The notes: generated by a model from the sequence alone, not told the origin. Counted from the first letter of the stretch, positions 9,578-19,411 are shown. The stretch is 61,883 nucleotides of DNA from Luminiphilus sp. (GCA_016779445.1 JADHNP010000004.1:1-61883); one strand, 5' to 3'. Program-made: numbers and translations.

Positions 9578-12190
9578 CTACGCTACCTCGTCGATCAAGG
9601 TGGCAGCAATCTTTGCCCCATCCTTCGCCAGTTCCTGAAAAGACAGTACCTGATCAAAGTTCATGTAGCGGTAGATCTCGTCAGACATAGAGTCGATCTT
9701 CTGTGCATACTCCAGATACTCCTCCGGCGTCGGCAGTTTTCCCAGAAGCGCTCCCACCGCGGCCAATTCGGCTGATGTCAGGTAGACATTGGCGCCTTCT
9801 CCCAGTCGATTTGGGAAGTTACGGGTTGAAGTGGACAGCACTGTAGACCGAGGTGCCACTCGAGCCTGATTGCCCATGCAGAGTGAGCAGCCGGGCATCT
9901 CGGTTCTCGCTCCTGCTCGTCCGAAAATAGCGTAGTAGCCTTCTTCCATCAGCTGGTGTTCATCCATACGCGTAGGCGGGCAGATCCACATGCGCGTTGA
10001 GACGGGTGCGCCATGTGCTTCAAGCAACTGCCCCGCAGCTCTGAAATGTCCAATATTGGTCATACAGCTGCCAATAAATACCTCATCGACGTTGTCACCC
10101 TGCACGTCCGAAAGCAGCCGGGCATCGTCGGGGTCATTGGGCGCGCAAACGATCGGCTGATTGATCTCATTTAAATTAATTTCGATGACGGCCGCATATT
10201 CTGCGTTGTCGTCCGCTTGCATGAGTTCGGGCTGTTCCAGCCAGGCTTCCATATTGCGTGCCCGACGTTCCAATGTCCGAGGGTCGCCGTACCCCTCGGC
10301 AATCATAGATCGCAATAACACGATATTAGAACGGAGATAGCCCGCTATCGTTTCCTCACCCAGCTTGATGGTGCAGCCTGCAGCCGACCGTTCCGCTGAT
10401 GCATCAGAGAGCTCGAAGGCCTGCTCAACGGTGAGAGACTCCAGCCCCTCTATCTCAAGGACTCGCCCTGAGAATATGTTTTTCTTGCCTTTTTTCTCTA
10501 CAGTCAGGAGTCCCGCTTGAATAGCGTAATAAGGAATGGCGTGGACTAAGTCCCTCAATGTAACGCCGGGTTGCATGTTTCCGCTAAAACGTACGAGTAC
10601 CGATTCGGGCATGTCGAGTGGCATGACTCCTGTCGCTGCCGCAAAGGCAACCAGACCCGATCCCGCCGGAAAAGATATGCCAATAGGGAAACGGGTATGA
10701 GAATCTCCCCCAGTACCCACCGTATCAGGCAGGAGCATTCTGTTGAGCCAGCTGTGGATAATGCCATCCCCTGGACGCAACGAGACGCCCCCTCTGGTCA
10801 TAATGAAGTCGGGAAGTGTGTGTTGGGTTTCGATATCGACGGGCTTCGGGTAGGCGGCGGTGTGACAGAAAGACTGCATCGTCAAGTCGGCAGAGAATCC
10901 GAGGCATGCAAGATCTTGTAGCTCGTCGCGTGTCATGGGTCCGGTTGTGTCTTGAGAGCCTACGGTTGCCATTCGCGGTTCACAATAGGTGCCAGGGCGA
11001 ATGCCCTCTACACCGCAAGCACGCCCGACCATTTTTTGTGCGAGGGTAAAGCCTTTGTCGGATGCTTCAGGTTGATCTGGCGCACGGAACAAGGTGCTTT
11101 CCTCGAGTCCTAGTGCCTCGCGCGCCTTCGCGGTGAGTCCGCGTCCAATGATGAGATTAATGCGACCACCTGCGCGCACCTCATCGAGCAGCACTTCGGA
11201 ACGCAGTTCAAATTCTGACAAAGTCTCCCCGGATGCCGATAAAATGCGGCCTTCATAGGGTTGTATCTCGATAATATCGCCCATTTGTAGCCGGTCTACG
11301 GGTGCTTCAAAAACCAGTGCACCGGCGTCTTCCATGGTGTTGTAAAAGATGGGAGCGACCTTGCCGCCTATGCAGACGCCTCCGGCACGTTTATTAGGTA
11401 TCCCTGGCGTATCTTCCCCGAAATACCATAGCACTGAGTTAGTAGCCGATTTGCGAGAAGATCCAGTCCCCACAACGTCCCCAACAAATGCAACGGGTAG
11501 GCCGCTGGCTTTAACCGCTTCTATTTGCTCTAACGGACCCGTTACTCCGGGCTCATTGGGTTCGATTCCCTCTCGGGGCATTTTGAACATCGCCAGCGCA
11601 TGTAGCGGTATGTCGGGACGCGACCAAGCATCGGGAGCGGGTGAGAGGTCATCGGTGTTCGTCTCCCCGGTCACTTTAAACACCACCATTTTCAGCGATT
11701 CAGGGACGGTCGCTCTTTTGGTAAACCATTCACCATCGGCCCAACTCTGCAGTACCGACTGCGCATTGTTGGAGCCCTTGCTGGCCAGCTCAACGACGTC
11801 ATGAAAAGCATCAAACACCAGCAGCGTTTGTTTCAATTGGCTGGCGGCATATTCCCCAAGCTCATCATCATCGATCAGCGTGATCAGGGTGCCAATGTTG
11901 TACCCGCCGTGCATATCACCCAATAGTTGAATTGCCGTAATCCGATCAATCACTGGGCATTCACTCTCGCCTTTGGCGATAGCTGATAGGAAGCCGGCTT
12001 TGACGTAGGCGGCCTCATCAACCCCCGGTGGCACCCGCTCAGTGATTAATTCCAACAAAAAGCCACTTTCTCCTTCGGGAGGTGACTTTAAAAGTTCGAT
12101 GAGTTCCGCTACCTGAGCCGGTGACAAGGGTGTTGGGGGAATGCCCAGTGCCGCGCGTTCCGAGACGTGTTGTCGATAGGCATCAAGCAT
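9578..12190 (-). CDS. acnB: Bifunctional aconitate hydratase 2 / 2-methylisocitrate dehydratase
   Basis: AcnB interconverts citrate and isocitrate through cis-aconitate in the TCA cycle and can act on 2-methylisocitrate. The start is set at 12190 because [19 protein letters not shown] is the normal AcnB N-terminus and a purine-rich AAGGAT lies seven bases before it. The frame extends 18 codons further without similarity. The resulting 870 residues match the E. coli length (865). The N-terminal HEAT-like domain (about 1-160) precedes the swivelling domain, unlike in AcnA. The 4Fe-4S cysteines are in FIGSCMTN and GCSLCMGN near the C-terminal third. It is divergent from the DUF1289 gene and convergent with metZ. 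Confidence 0.97.
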   Translation of the reverse strand: MLDAYRQHVSERAALGIPPTPLSPAQVAELIELLKSPPEGESGFLLELITERVPPGVDEAAYVKAGFLSAIAKGESECPVIDRITAIQLLGDMHGGYNIGTLITLIDDDELGEYAASQLKQTLLVFDAFHDVVELASKGSNNAQSVLQSWADGEWFTKRATVPESLKMVVFKVTGETNTDDLSPAPDAWSRPDIPLHALAMFKMPREGIEPNEPGVTGPLEQIEAVKASGLPVAFVGDVVGTGSSRKSATNSVLWYFGEDTPGIPNKRAGGVCIGGKVAPIFYNTMEDAGALVFEAPVDRLQMGDIIEIQPYEGRILSASGETLSEFELRSEVLLDEVRAGGRINLIIGRGLTAKAREALGLEESTLFRAPDQPEASDKGFTLAQKMVGRACGVEGIRPGTYCEPRMATVGSQDTTGPMTRDELQDLACLGFSADLTMQSFCHTAAYPKPVDIETQHTLPDFIMTRGGVSLRPGDGIIHSWLNRMLLPDTVGTGGDSHTRFPIGISFPAGSGLVAFAAATGVMPLDMPESVLVRFSGNMQPGVTLRDLVHAIPYYAIQAGLLTVEKKGKKNIFSGRVLEIEGLESLTVEQAFELSDASAERSAAGCTIKLGEETIAGYLRSNIVLLRSMIAEGYGDPRTLERRARNMEAWLEQPELMQADDNAEYAAVIEINLNEINQPIVCAPNDPDDARLLSDVQGDNVDEVFIGSCMTNIGHFRAAGQLLEAHGAPVSTRMWICPPTRMDEHQLMEEGYYAIFGRAGARTEMPGCSLCMGNQARVAPRSTVLSTSTRNFPNRLGEGANVYLTSAELAAVGALLGKLPTPEEYLEYAQKIDSMSDEIYRYMNFDQVLSFQELAKDGAKIAATLIDEVA

Positions 12191-12242
12191 GAGTCCATCC
12201 TTATACAGAGCGGTAGTGGGAGGTGTCGAAATATCGCGGCGC

Positions 12243-12278
12243 ATTATACCTCGGCATTTGGCAGAAACGTTACCGAGG
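12243..12278 (-). promoter_or_regulatory. acnB promoter with flanking dyad
   Basis: On the minus strand a perfect -10 (TATAAT, 12248-12243) lies 53 bases before the acnB ATG. The -35 position (AACGTT, 12271-12266) is poor. A perfect six-base inverted repeat, CCTCGG at 12249-12254 and CCGAGG at 12273-12278, brackets the spacer and -35. This could be an operator for an activator or repressor that compensates for the weak -35. Confidence 0.5.
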
Positions 12279-12385
12279 GGCTAAATAACCCTTATTCATT
12301 CAACTCATGCGAGTAGATTAGCCTACCCGAAAATCCACAAAGATTGCCCGCACAAACTGCTAAACTAGCCGTTTTTGGAGGCTGC

Positions 12386-12874
12386 GTGTCCCACTTTGCT
12401 CCGATAAGAACGCCTTGCATCGGTGTCTGTTCCACCGGGGTAGGTGACGTTGTTTGTCGCGGCTGCAAGCGTTTTGCGCATGAAGTTATCGACTGGAATG
12501 GATATTCTCACGAGCAAAAGCAGGCGATCGATCGGCGACTGGATGGGTTCTTGGCGCAATGCGTGGCGAATAAGTTACGGATTATCGATCTGCCTTTATT
12601 GAAGTGGCAGTTAGACGTACAGCAAATCCGAATCCAGGCCCAACATGATCCATATTGTCATGTGTTTGCCATGCTCAAAGCAGGAGCGAATCAAATTGCT
12701 TCACCTGAGCAATATGGCTTCGAGATTCTTCCCCCGCACCGAGGCAAGACGCTCTCCGTTATCAGAAATGAAGTCGATGAGGAATTTTGGCTCCTGTCGG
12801 CCGCACACTATGATCGGTATATGGCTACCAGCGATCTTTTCGTTGACGGTTCTCGATCGGAGCTGATCGGGTGA
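12386..12874 (+). CDS. DUF1289 family protein, long form
   Basis: The first 50 residues form a DUF1289 domain with four cysteines (CIGVC, then CRGC) and the typical RFAHEVIDW continuation. The spacing suggests metal or Fe-S binding, but the family has no established function. Most DUF1289 proteins are short (about 60-80 residues, from memory). This one is 162 residues, with a further region of about 90 residues (PLLKWQLDVQQIRIQ, later SVIRNEVDEEFWLLSA) that I do not recognise. The GTG start at 12386 was chosen because GGAGG lies four bases upstream; a TTG 14 codons earlier is in frame but has no ribosome-binding site. Its stop overlaps the miaE start by four bases (GTGA), so the two are coupled, which hints at a role near tRNA or iron chemistry. 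Confidence 0.75.
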   Translation: MSHFAPIRTPCIGVCSTGVGDVVCRGCKRFAHEVIDWNGYSHEQKQAIDRRLDGFLAQCVANKLRIIDLPLLKWQLDVQQIRIQAQHDPYCHVFAMLKAGANQIASPEQYGFEILPPHRGKTLSVIRNEVDEEFWLLSAAHYDRYMATSDLFVDGSRSELIG

Positions 12875-13500
12875 CCTTGAAAGCGGACTTGCAACGAATC
12901 GAGGCATTTTTGCCTTGTCGAACCCCTGATGCATGGATCGAGGCGGCGCTATCTCCCGAGAGGGAATGCTTATTGCTGACCGATCATGCGAACTGCGAGA
13001 AGAAAGCGGCATCAACGGCCTTTGGTTTGATGCACCGCTATGGCAATCATATCTCGCTGCTCAATAAAATGTCTCGACTGGCTCGAGAAGAGCTGCGGCA
13101 TTTCGAGCAGGTGCTCGAAATACTCGGGAAGAGAGGTTTTGAGTATCAAACGCTAAGCGCGTCTCGCTACGCTCAGGGATTGCATGCAGGTATCCGAAAG
13201 AATGAGCCGGCCCGGTTGGTAGACGTTTTGCTAGTCGGCGCGCTCATTGAGGCGAGATCCTGTGAGCGCTTTGCGCGGCTGGCACCCGAGCTGGCCCCGT
13301 CGTTAGGCGCCTTTTACAGTAAGTTGCTGCAAAGTGAGGCGCGACATTTCAAAGACTACTTACAGTTGGCTGAAAACTACTGTGACGCGAGAGAGGTATC
13401 ACGTAGGCTCGATCACTTTAGGAGTCTGGAGGTGCCTTTGATCGAAGGCGCAGATACAGAGTTTCGGTTTCACAGCGGTCCCCCGAGTGCGATTCACTAA
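12871..13500 (+). CDS. miaE: tRNA-(ms2io6A)-hydroxylase MiaE
   Basis: MiaE is an O2-dependent diiron monooxygenase that hydroxylates the isopentenyl group of ms2i6A at tRNA position 37. The 209-residue protein keeps all six diiron ligands. They are Glu43 (DHANCEKKAA), Glu74 and His77 (EELRH), Glu127 (LIEARSCERF), and Glu156 and His159 (SEARH). The start is GTG within a GTGA overlap with the DUF1289 gene. The stop overlaps the convergent lpxH stop by four bases. Its presence implies an aerobic lifestyle. The substrate-forming enzymes MiaA and MiaB are not in this window. Confidence 0.95.
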   Translation: MTLKADLQRIEAFLPCRTPDAWIEAALSPERECLLLTDHANCEKKAASTAFGLMHRYGNHISLLNKMSRLAREELRHFEQVLEILGKRGFEYQTLSASRYAQGLHAGIRKNEPARLVDVLLVGALIEARSCERFARLAPELAPSLGAFYSKLLQSEARHFKDYLQLAENYCDAREVSRRLDHFRSLEVPLIEGADTEFRFHSGPPSAIH

Positions 13501-14210
13501 TGGATGATAAATTGCTCCAGCGTCAGTGAGTCTCCCTGCTCTCTGAGAAGCCAGCCGCTGGTCTCACTCCAGTCTCCCAGCACAATACGTTCCCCCAGGG
13601 GCAGTAAATGCCTGGCTGGTCGGTGGGTATGGCCGTGAATCATTATTGATACACCTACGCTGGCCATCAAGGCGCTGACCGCTTCCGAGTTTACGTCCAT
13701 GATGTCCTCTGGCTTATTACTGGCGGCATCGATGCTCAGTGCACGCAACTGCTGGGCGAGCTCTCGCCGCTCGTCCAGCCCTTTGTTCATCATTTCCGCC
13801 TGCCAATCGGCATCGTGAACCATGGCCCTGAACTGTTGGTAATCCGTGTCGTCAGTGCAAAGGGTATCGCCATGAAGCACAACCGCTGGCTTTTTTGCGA
13901 TCTCAATCAGTGTTTCATCATCGAGTAGTGACGCCCCCACGTCATCGGCGAACCGCTGTCCGAGCATAAAATCACGATTACCTCTGGCAATTGAAATTTC
14001 GCAGCCGCGCTGCGACGTCTTGTAAAGCAGTTCCCGAAGGCGATTTGCCAACGGTGCATTGTCATCATCTCCCACCCAGGCCTCAAAAAAATCACCAAGG
14101 ATCACGAGTGAGTCGGGGAGAGGGTTATCCAGCAGTAGATTTGCCAGGGCGGCCTCAACTTTAGGCGTCTCTTCACTCAGATGAAGATCGCTGATGAAGA
14201 GTCTATGCAC
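13497..14210 (-). CDS. lpxH: UDP-2,3-diacylglucosamine diphosphatase LpxH
   Basis: LpxH hydrolyses UDP-2,3-diacylglucosamine to lipid X and UMP, the fourth step of lipid A synthesis, at the inner face of the cytoplasmic membrane. The calcineurin-like metallophosphoesterase motifs appear in order in the 237 residues: FISDLHL (DxH), LGDFFEAWVGDD (GDxxE), RGNRDFMLG (GNxD), a His in LHGDTL and the final HGHTHRP. Length matches the E. coli enzyme (240). It lies 12 bases downstream of ppiB on the same strand, as in Pseudomonas. Lipid A synthesis confirms a Gram-negative host. Confidence 0.96.
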   Translation of the reverse strand: MHRLFISDLHLSEETPKVEAALANLLLDNPLPDSLVILGDFFEAWVGDDDNAPLANRLRELLYKTSQRGCEISIARGNRDFMLGQRFADDVGASLLDDETLIEIAKKPAVVLHGDTLCTDDTDYQQFRAMVHDADWQAEMMNKGLDERRELAQQLRALSIDAASNKPEDIMDVNSEAVSALMASVGVSIMIHGHTHRPARHLLPLGERIVLGDWSETSGWLLREQGDSLTLEQFIIH

Positions 14211-14222
14211 TTGAGCAAATGC

Positions 14223-14732
14223 CTATTCGCTGATGAGCGTGATGCTCTCGATAATGATGGGCTCAACCGGTACGTCCTGATGGCCTGCTTGGCCACCCGT
14301 CTGAACGCAGCGGATTTTGTCCAGAACATCCTCGCCATCGGTTACTTTGCCGAACACGGCATAACCCCATCCCTGGATATTTTCTCCGGTGTGATTGAGG
14401 AAATCATTATCTTGCACATTGATAAAAAACTGTGCGGTGGCTGAGTGCGGGTCCTGTGTTCTCGCCATGGCGATAGTGCCGCGATTGTTTTTCAAGCCAT
14501 TATTCGCTTCGTTTTCAATAGGCTCATTGGTTTCTTTTTGCTCCATATCAGCGTTGAAGCCGCCACCTTGAATCATGAAATTGTCGATAACGCGATGAAA
14601 TATGGTCTCATCGTAGGAACCGTCGGCCACATAGGAAAGAAAATTATCAACGGTTTTGGGAGCGTTATCCGCATCAAGCTCGAGCGTAATCGGTCCGACG
14701 GTGGTCGTCATCAATACTTGTACTGCTGGCAT
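14223..14732 (-). CDS. ppiB: Peptidyl-prolyl cis-trans isomerase B (cyclophilin)
   Basis: PpiB catalyses cis-trans isomerisation of X-Pro bonds in the cytosol; no signal peptide is present. The 169-residue protein shows the cyclophilin core: [14 protein letters not shown] with the catalytic Arg, [16 protein letters not shown], and WGYAVFGKV. The ATG at 14732 has GAGG five bases upstream; a second Met at codon 8 is less likely to be the start. It is divergent from glnS and precedes lpxH. Confidence 0.96.
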   Translation of the reverse strand: MPAVQVLMTTTVGPITLELDADNAPKTVDNFLSYVADGSYDETIFHRVIDNFMIQGGGFNADMEQKETNEPIENEANNGLKNNRGTIAMARTQDPHSATAQFFINVQDNDFLNHTGENIQGWGYAVFGKVTDGEDVLDKIRCVQTGGQAGHQDVPVEPIIIESITLISE

Positions 14733-14849
14733 AGAAACCTCGAGTGGCTATTGGGGAAAGCGCGCATCGTACTAGACTCGGCGACCTGTGACGATCCCGA
14801 ATTTTTTGATGTTACTAAACACACCGATCTGCCACGCGAGACATCCAGT

Positions 14850-14858
14850 TGTTATAGT
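14850..14858 (+). promoter_or_regulatory. Extended -10 promoter for glnS
   Basis: TGT followed by TATAGT (14850-14858) is a TGn extended -10 element with five of six consensus bases. There is no -35 match at the expected place. The start would be near 14865, giving a leader of about 27 nt before the glnS ATG at 14892. Confidence 0.45.
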
Positions 14859-14891
14859 AGCGCGCTCTTCGATCGCGATTCAGGGTTCAGC

Positions 14892-16550
14892 ATGTCCGCG
14901 GAACTGCGCAGCAATTTTTTACGCACTCAGATTGAAAATGATTTAGCTAAGGGGCAAGTCAGTGAGTTAGTGACCCGATTTCCCCCAGAGCCAAATGGCT
15001 TTCTGCATATTGGCCACGCGAAATCTATTGCCGTGAATTTTGGTCTTGCGGAGCAGTTCGGTGGCCGTTGCCACCTTCGCTTTGATGATACTAATCCTGA
15101 AAAGGAGAGCCAGGAGTTTATTGATTCGATTCAGGAGGATGTGCGTTGGCTCGGTTTCGAGTGGTCGGGGGAGGTCCGGCATGCATCCGACTACTTTGAG
15201 CAATTCTACGAGTGGGCGCTTTACCTCATTGAAAAGGGAATGGCTTATGTTTGCGATTTGTCGCCAGAAGAGGCGCGGGAGTATCGTGGCACTCTGACCG
15301 AACCGGGGAAAAACAGCCCCTATCGCGATCGCAGCGCAGAGGAGAACCGGTCCCTCTTCTGTCGCATGCGAGCAGGCGAGTATGCAGATGGCGAGAGAGT
15401 ATTGAGGGCGAAGATCGACATGGCGTCGCCTAACATCAACTTACGCGATCCGATTTTGTATCGCATTCGTCACGCGACGCATCATCAGACAGGTGATCAA
15501 TGGCCCATTTACCCAACCTATGATTTTGCGCATGGCCAGGGCGACGCTGTTGAGGGCGTTACACATTCGATTTGCACTCTAGAGTTCGAAGATCACCGGC
15601 CGCTTTATGATTGGTTTATCAAGCATTTACCTGTCCCTCACGCCCCTCGACAGATTGAGTTTGCTCGTTTAAATACCAGCTACACGGTCACTAGTAAGCG
15701 CAAATTAAAGCAGCTGGTTGATGAAGGTATCGTTTCTGGATGGGACGACCCTAGAATGCCCACCATCGCAGGGCTGAGACGCCGTGGGTATCCGGCAGAG
15801 GCCATCCGACATTTTTGCGAGGAAGTTGGCACTTCGCGCTCCGATAGCCTTGTCGACGTGGCGATGCTGGAGAGCGCGGTGAGAGACCGCCTCAATAAAT
15901 TTGCTCCGCGTGCGATGTGCGTAATGTCACCCGTGAGAGTGGAGCTGACTAATTTGTTAGTTCCTTTGCAATTATCTGTTCAAAACCATCCATCTGACTC
16001 GAGTTTTGGCCACCGAGAACTCACTATGAATTCGGCGCTGCTCATTGATAGAGACGATTTCCGAGAGCAGGCCAATAAGCATTTCAAGCGACTGGTTCTA
16101 GGCAAGCGTGTTCGGTTACGGGGGTCTGTGGTGATCGAAGCGGAGTCTTGCGACAAAGATGAAAATGGCAACGTTACGACGATTTATGCAAGGTGCGTGA
16201 CACAGGAAGCAGGGCTTGACCCGGAGGACGGCATTAAACCGAAGGGGGTCATTCATTGGGTATGTGCCTCGACAGCAATCCCTGCGGTGGTGCGGCGATA
16301 CGATCGACTATTTTGTACCCCAGAACCCGGGCGATCCGAGAATCTTCTTGATGTCATTAATCCCCACAGTCTCACGATATTAGACGATGTAATGGTTGAG
16401 CCTGCCCTTCGTGACGCTAACCCCGAGGCTGTTTTTCAGTTTGAGCGAGAGGGTTATTTTGTGGCTGACCGGTTTGATCATGTCTCCGAAAAACCGGTGT
16501 TCAATTTAGTCATCGGGCTTCGAGACACTTGGTCTGACAAAAATGTCTGA
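14892..16550 (+). CDS. glnS: Glutaminyl-tRNA synthetase
   Basis: GlnRS charges tRNA-Gln with glutamine. The ATG at 14892 gives 552 residues, close to E. coli (554). The open frame extends 149 codons further upstream over the ppiB gene and is not coding. The class I signature HIGH is at 39-42 ([15 protein letters not shown]). The second signature is the diverged TSKRKLKQL typical of GlnRS, replacing KMSKS. The [10 protein letters not shown] segment follows the first motif, and the C-terminal beta-barrel anticodon-binding domain is complete. The stop overlaps cysS by eight bases. A GlnRS means that Gln-tRNA need not be made by GatCAB. Confidence 0.97.
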   Translation: MSAELRSNFLRTQIENDLAKGQVSELVTRFPPEPNGFLHIGHAKSIAVNFGLAEQFGGRCHLRFDDTNPEKESQEFIDSIQEDVRWLGFEWSGEVRHASDYFEQFYEWALYLIEKGMAYVCDLSPEEAREYRGTLTEPGKNSPYRDRSAEENRSLFCRMRAGEYADGERVLRAKIDMASPNINLRDPILYRIRHATHHQTGDQWPIYPTYDFAHGQGDAVEGVTHSICTLEFEDHRPLYDWFIKHLPVPHAPRQIEFARLNTSYTVTSKRKLKQLVDEGIVSGWDDPRMPTIAGLRRRGYPAEAIRHFCEEVGTSRSDSLVDVAMLESAVRDRLNKFAPRAMCVMSPVRVELTNLLVPLQLSVQNHPSDSSFGHRELTMNSALLIDRDDFREQANKHFKRLVLGKRVRLRGSVVIEAESCDKDENGNVTTIYARCVTQEAGLDPEDGIKPKGVIHWVCASTAIPAVVRRYDRLFCTPEPGRSENLLDVINPHSLTILDDVMVEPALRDANPEAVFQFEREGYFVADRFDHVSEKPVFNLVIGLRDTWSDKNV

Positions 16551-17931
16551 GTTGAAGCTCTACAATACGCTCACTCGGACCAAAGAGTGCTTCGTCCCGA
16601 ATGATCCTGCGTGTATCACGATGTATGTGTGCGGCCCTACCGTCTATAACTTGGCGCACATTGGCAACGCGAGGCCCGTCGTGGTTTTTGACTGTCTATT
16701 CCGGCTTCTTGACGCGCTCTACCCCAAAGTTATGTACGCCCGCAACATTACCGATATCGATGACAAGATCATTCAAGCGGCTGCCGAGAGAGGCTCTTCG
16801 ATAGATGTGATCACGCGGGAGTTCACGCACAAATACCGCGAGGATATGGGTGCACTCAATGCGTTAACCCCAACTATTGAGCCGTTGGCCACAGAACATC
16901 TTGCCGAGATGATTGCGCTGATAGAGCGCCTGCTTACCAAAAATAGCGCCTACGTGTCTGACCATCATGTTTTGTTTTCTGTTCAGTCGATGCAAGGTTA
17001 CGGCGCACTGAGCGGCAGAAAGCTTGAGGATATGTTGGCCGGGGCAAGAGTGGAGGTCGCCGACTACAAGCGGCATCCTGGCGATTTTGTGTTATGGAAG
17101 CCATCCACTGACGCAGAGCCAGGCTGGGAGAGTCCATGGGGAAGGGGTAGGCCAGGCTGGCACCTTGAATGCTCCGCCATGATCCATGCCCACCTGGGTG
17201 ATGCTATTGATATTCATGGGGGCGGGCGAGACCTCATCTTTCCTCATCATGAAAATGAGCGAGCCCAAAGTTGCTGCGGCTACGGCGGTAACTTTGTTAA
17301 ATACTGGCTTCACAACGCCTATGTCGATATGGAAGGCGAAAAGATGTCCAAGTCTCTCGGTAACGTCCGTACAGTACGAGAGCTACTGAAGCGTCATTCT
17401 GGCGAAGTGATACGCTTTTCTCTACTGTCAGCTCACTATCGTTCCCCGCTTGACTTTTCGGCTGGTGGTCTCGACGCGGCCCGCGCACAGCTGGATACTT
17501 TTTACGCCGCCTTGCGAAAGCATAAGGATTGCGCCCACGACACCGTTTTGGCTGAGGACACCAGTGTTTTTAAAGCCTTGTTGGATGACATTAATACTCC
17601 CGAAGCCATTGCAAATTTGCACTTGGCAGCGAGTAGGCTTAACAAGGCGAAGAATCCCGATGAGGCATCATCAGCCAAAGCCGAGTTGTTGGCTGGTGGG
17701 CGGCTGCTGGGAATACTCGAGTCGGACCCTGAGACCTGGTTCACTGAGGCGATAGCGTCTGGTCCGGCGCTGCCGAGTGCCGAGAAAATAGAAAGTCTTA
17801 TTAAGGAGCGACTCAGGGCGCGGCAGGATCGGGACTTTGTCCGCGCGGATGAGATACGAGAACAACTCCTTGAGCAGGGGGTGCTCTTGGAAGATGGGCC
17901 AGAGGGAACCGTCTGGCGCCGTCGTCACTAG
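16543..17931 (+). CDS. cysS: Cysteinyl-tRNA synthetase
   Basis: CysRS charges tRNA-Cys. The 462 residues match E. coli (461). The HIGN form of the first class I motif follows [12 protein letters not shown], and KMSKSLGN is present in the middle. Zinc ligands are Cys in YVCGPT, Cys in LECSAM, His in FPHHENE and the Glu two residues later; zinc gives cysteine specificity. The ATG lies in the last codons of glnS, so the two synthetases are coupled, as in Pseudomonas. Confidence 0.98.
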   Translation: MSELKLYNTLTRTKECFVPNDPACITMYVCGPTVYNLAHIGNARPVVVFDCLFRLLDALYPKVMYARNITDIDDKIIQAAAERGSSIDVITREFTHKYREDMGALNALTPTIEPLATEHLAEMIALIERLLTKNSAYVSDHHVLFSVQSMQGYGALSGRKLEDMLAGARVEVADYKRHPGDFVLWKPSTDAEPGWESPWGRGRPGWHLECSAMIHAHLGDAIDIHGGGRDLIFPHHENERAQSCCGYGGNFVKYWLHNAYVDMEGEKMSKSLGNVRTVRELLKRHSGEVIRFSLLSAHYRSPLDFSAGGLDAARAQLDTFYAALRKHKDCAHDTVLAEDTSVFKALLDDINTPEAIANLHLAASRLNKAKNPDEASSAKAELLAGGRLLGILESDPETWFTEAIASGPALPSAEKIESLIKERLRARQDRDFVRADEIREQLLEQGVLLEDGPEGTVWRRRH

Positions 17932-17954
17932 CCGCTTATGCGACTCCTTTTACC

Positions 17955-18800
17955 CTAAGCGAGCGCTTTTTCGCCTGATTCCACCGTCTGTTGTATCAGC
18001 GTATTGATGGTCATGGGGCCTACGCCGCCGGGCACGGGCGTCAGTGCACGGGCGCGCTCACCCAGCGCCGCGAGTTCGATATCGCCGACGCCACCAGGGT
18101 GGTAGCCTGCGTCCACCACGATCGCTCTTTCTTTGATCCACTCAGCGCGAATAAATTCAGGTCTGCCCACTGCACCCACGACCAGATCGGCCTGGCGGAT
18201 CAAATTATCCAGTCCTCTAGTTCGAGAATGGCAAATGGTCACTGTGGCATTGGCTTCAAGTAGCATCATGGCCATTGGTTTGCCCAATATAGGGCTTCGA
18301 CCGACCACGACGGCATGAAGTCCCTCCAATTCTAATTCGTAATGCTTGAGCAACCGCATAATGCCTTGAGGTGTCGCACAGCCGTAGGCTGGCTCGCCCA
18401 TTGCCATGCGGCCAAAGCCAAGACAGGTTACACCGTCGACGTCTTTTTCCAGGGCGATCATGTCGAAGCACGCGCGCTCATCGATGTGCGCGGGAACAGG
18501 GTGTTGGAGCAGAATGCCATGCACGTCTGGGTTTTGATTCAGTTGCTCAATCTCTCGCAGAAGGTCATTGGTGCGAGTCGTCGCAGGAAGTTCAATGGCC
18601 AGAGATTCCATGCCAACTCTGCGGCACGCATTGCCTTTCATTTTGACGTAGGTAGCCGAGGCGGGGTCGGCACCTACTAAGATGGTGGCCAGTACAGGCG
18701 TTCTGCCATCTGACTTTACTTTCAGGGCGGCGACCCGCTCGGATAGCTCTGATTCTGAGCGTTGTGAAACCTCTTTTCCATCCAGGATGAGTGCCGGCAT
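17955..18800 (-). CDS. folD: Methylenetetrahydrofolate dehydrogenase/cyclohydrolase FolD
   Basis: FolD interconverts 5,10-methylene-, 5,10-methenyl- and 10-formyl-THF, feeding formyl groups to purine and initiator-tRNA synthesis. The protein has 281 residues. The catalytic YVKMK segment (Tyr-x-x-x-Lys) is in TYVKMKGNA, with the family sequence PLPxH replaced by a LLQHPVPAH loop. The NADP-binding region [14 protein letters not shown] and the PGGVGPMT motif are intact. The canonical loop reads LPLP or MPLP; the Gln-His change is within known variation as far as I can judge. It is convergent with cysS, with 23 bases between stops and no clear terminator. Confidence 0.96.
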   Translation of the reverse strand: MPALILDGKEVSQRSESELSERVAALKVKSDGRTPVLATILVGADPASATYVKMKGNACRRVGMESLAIELPATTRTNDLLREIEQLNQNPDVHGILLQHPVPAHIDERACFDMIALEKDVDGVTCLGFGRMAMGEPAYGCATPQGIMRLLKHYELELEGLHAVVVGRSPILGKPMAMMLLEANATVTICHSRTRGLDNLIRQADLVVGAVGRPEFIRAEWIKERAIVVDAGYHPGGVGDIELAALGERARALTPVPGGVGPMTINTLIQQTVESGEKALA

Positions 18801-18874
18801 GAGGGATGTTCCTCTTCAAAAAGTCGGGGATTCTTGCAGAGTCTCGTTGCCGAAGGAAGTGTTTTTCTGCGGCA

Positions 18875-18915
18875 TTGCCCAATATTCGCAATGTCGGTAA
18901 ACTGCGCGCCGCGCG
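18875..18915 (+). promoter_or_regulatory. Stable-RNA type promoter for tRNA-Pro/His
   Basis: TTGCCC (18875-18880), a 17-base spacer and TAAACT (18898-18903) precede an unbroken G+C discriminator (GCGCGCCGCGCG, 18904-18915). A G+C-rich discriminator is the hallmark of promoters under stringent (ppGpp) control, as found before tRNA and rRNA genes. Start expected near 18910, 25 bases before tRNA-Pro. Confidence 0.6.
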
Positions 18916-18934
18916 TGGGTGAAGTCCGCGCTTT

Positions 18935-19011
18935 CGGGGTGTAGCGCAGTCTGGTAGCGCGCCTGCTTTGGGAGCAGGATGTCGGGGGTTCGAATCCCTC
19001 CACCCCGACCA
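18935..19011 (+). tRNA. tRNA-Pro (anticodon TGG)
   Basis: A 77-base cloverleaf including encoded CCA. The acceptor stem is CGGGGTG pairing with CACCCCG, the discriminator is A, and CCA is at 19009-19011. The D arm is GCGCAGTCTGGTAGCGC. The anticodon stem CCTGC/GCAGG encloses TTTGGGA, giving anticodon TGG. The T arm contains GGTTCGAATCC. A C at position 1 and the TGG anticodon identify proline. The TGG tRNA can read all four CCN codons if U34 is modified. Confidence 0.98.
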
Positions 19012-19066
19012 TAATTTCCTCGTTGGCGACACCTAGAGGGGATTGAATTCGCCCTTGGGTTAAATG

Positions 19067-19088
19067 TCAGGTGGAAGCCTGCACCTGA
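19067..19088 (+). other. Hairpin between the two tRNAs
   Basis: A perfect seven-base inverted repeat (TCAGGTG, eight-base loop, CACCTGA) lies seven bases before tRNA-His in the 83-base spacer. With no U-tract it is not a terminator. It may be a processing element in a joint tRNA precursor, or have no function. Confidence 0.4.
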
Positions 19089-19094
19089 TCTGAT

Positions 19095-19171
19095 GGTGGC
19101 TGTAGCTCACCAGGTAGAGCACCGGATTGTGACTCCGGAGGTAGCGGGTTCAAGACCCGTCAGCCACCCCA
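19095..19171 (+). tRNA. tRNA-His (anticodon GTG)
   Basis: A cloverleaf of 77 bases including G-1 and the encoded CCA. The acceptor stem is GTGGCTG pairing with CAGCCAC, with the extra G at 19095 opposite C73 (19168), the identity pair unique to tRNA-His. The anticodon stem CCGGA/TCCGG encloses TTGTGAC, giving anticodon GTG. The T arm contains GGTTCAAGACC. No separate promoter was seen in the 83-base spacer, so it is probably co-transcribed with tRNA-Pro. A run of seven T at 19182-19188 follows, but without a clear hairpin. Confidence 0.98.
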
Positions 19172-19310
19172 TTCATTCGCGTTTTTTTCCTCAGCTGATC
19201 GTTGCGGCATCTGCGCCGTTGTCCGTTTTGTGACATTGGGCCAACGATAGGATAGGGGAGGACCTCGCGAGGAAGATCCCCCGGTGATGACATCGCGCGC
19301 TTTGCTTTAG

Positions 19311-19334
19311 AAAAAAAGGGGCAATCTTTGCCCC
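19311..19334 (-). terminator. Rho-independent terminator of predicted sRNA
   Basis: On the minus strand GGGGCAA (19334-19328), a three-base loop and TTGCCCC (19324-19318) form a perfect seven-base stem, followed at once by seven T (19317-19311). On the plus strand the stem is followed by GAGAGG, so termination is minus-strand only. No annotated minus-strand gene lies upstream, which points to a non-coding transcript. Confidence 0.8.
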
Positions 19335-19404
19335 GAGAGGTGCGTTTCAGATCAGAGTCGTGGGGCCTTCCGTGGCCCCCTGTAACGCGCTTGCCATCCT
19401 AGCT
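19311..19404 (-). ncRNA. Predicted small RNA, unknown family
   Basis: A transcript of about 94 nt is bounded by a strong promoter (19440-19412) and an intrinsic terminator (19334-19311), both on the minus strand. The 5' end carries an AGGA close to the start (19400-19397). A stem GGGGCC/GGCCCC (19379-19374 with 19367-19362) then presents ACGGAA in its loop. The next 27 nt look unpaired and include a C-rich segment (ACGCACCTCTC) complementary to Shine-Dalgarno type sequences, followed by the terminator. GGA in a hairpin loop is the binding motif of CsrA/RsmA, but only two GGA are present, fewer than in RsmY, RsmZ or CsrB, and no GacA box was seen. It does not resemble 6S, 4.5S, tmRNA or Spot 42. 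No frame inside it looks coding. Expression is predicted, not shown. Confidence 0.6.
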
Positions 19405-19411
19405 GCGAGCC

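Noticed and set aside
12191-12244. Longer AcnB N-terminus starting at 12244
   Set aside because: The predicted -10 and leader occupy this stretch, and AcnB proteins start at the MLDAYRQHV equivalent, which has a ribosome-binding element.
14445-14891. Extension of the glnS frame by 149 codons upstream
   Set aside because: It runs antisense through ppiB, lacks similarity to GlnRS, and the family start MSAELRSNF is at 14892.
19318-19334. Terminator for the tRNA-His transcript on the plus strand
   Set aside because: The stem is followed by GAGAGG on the plus strand with no T-run; the T-run is on the minus strand only.
19311-19404. RsmY/RsmZ/CsrB identity for the small RNA
   Set aside because: Only two GGA motifs are present and no GacA upstream box is visible; the CsrA/RsmA link is kept only as a possibility.
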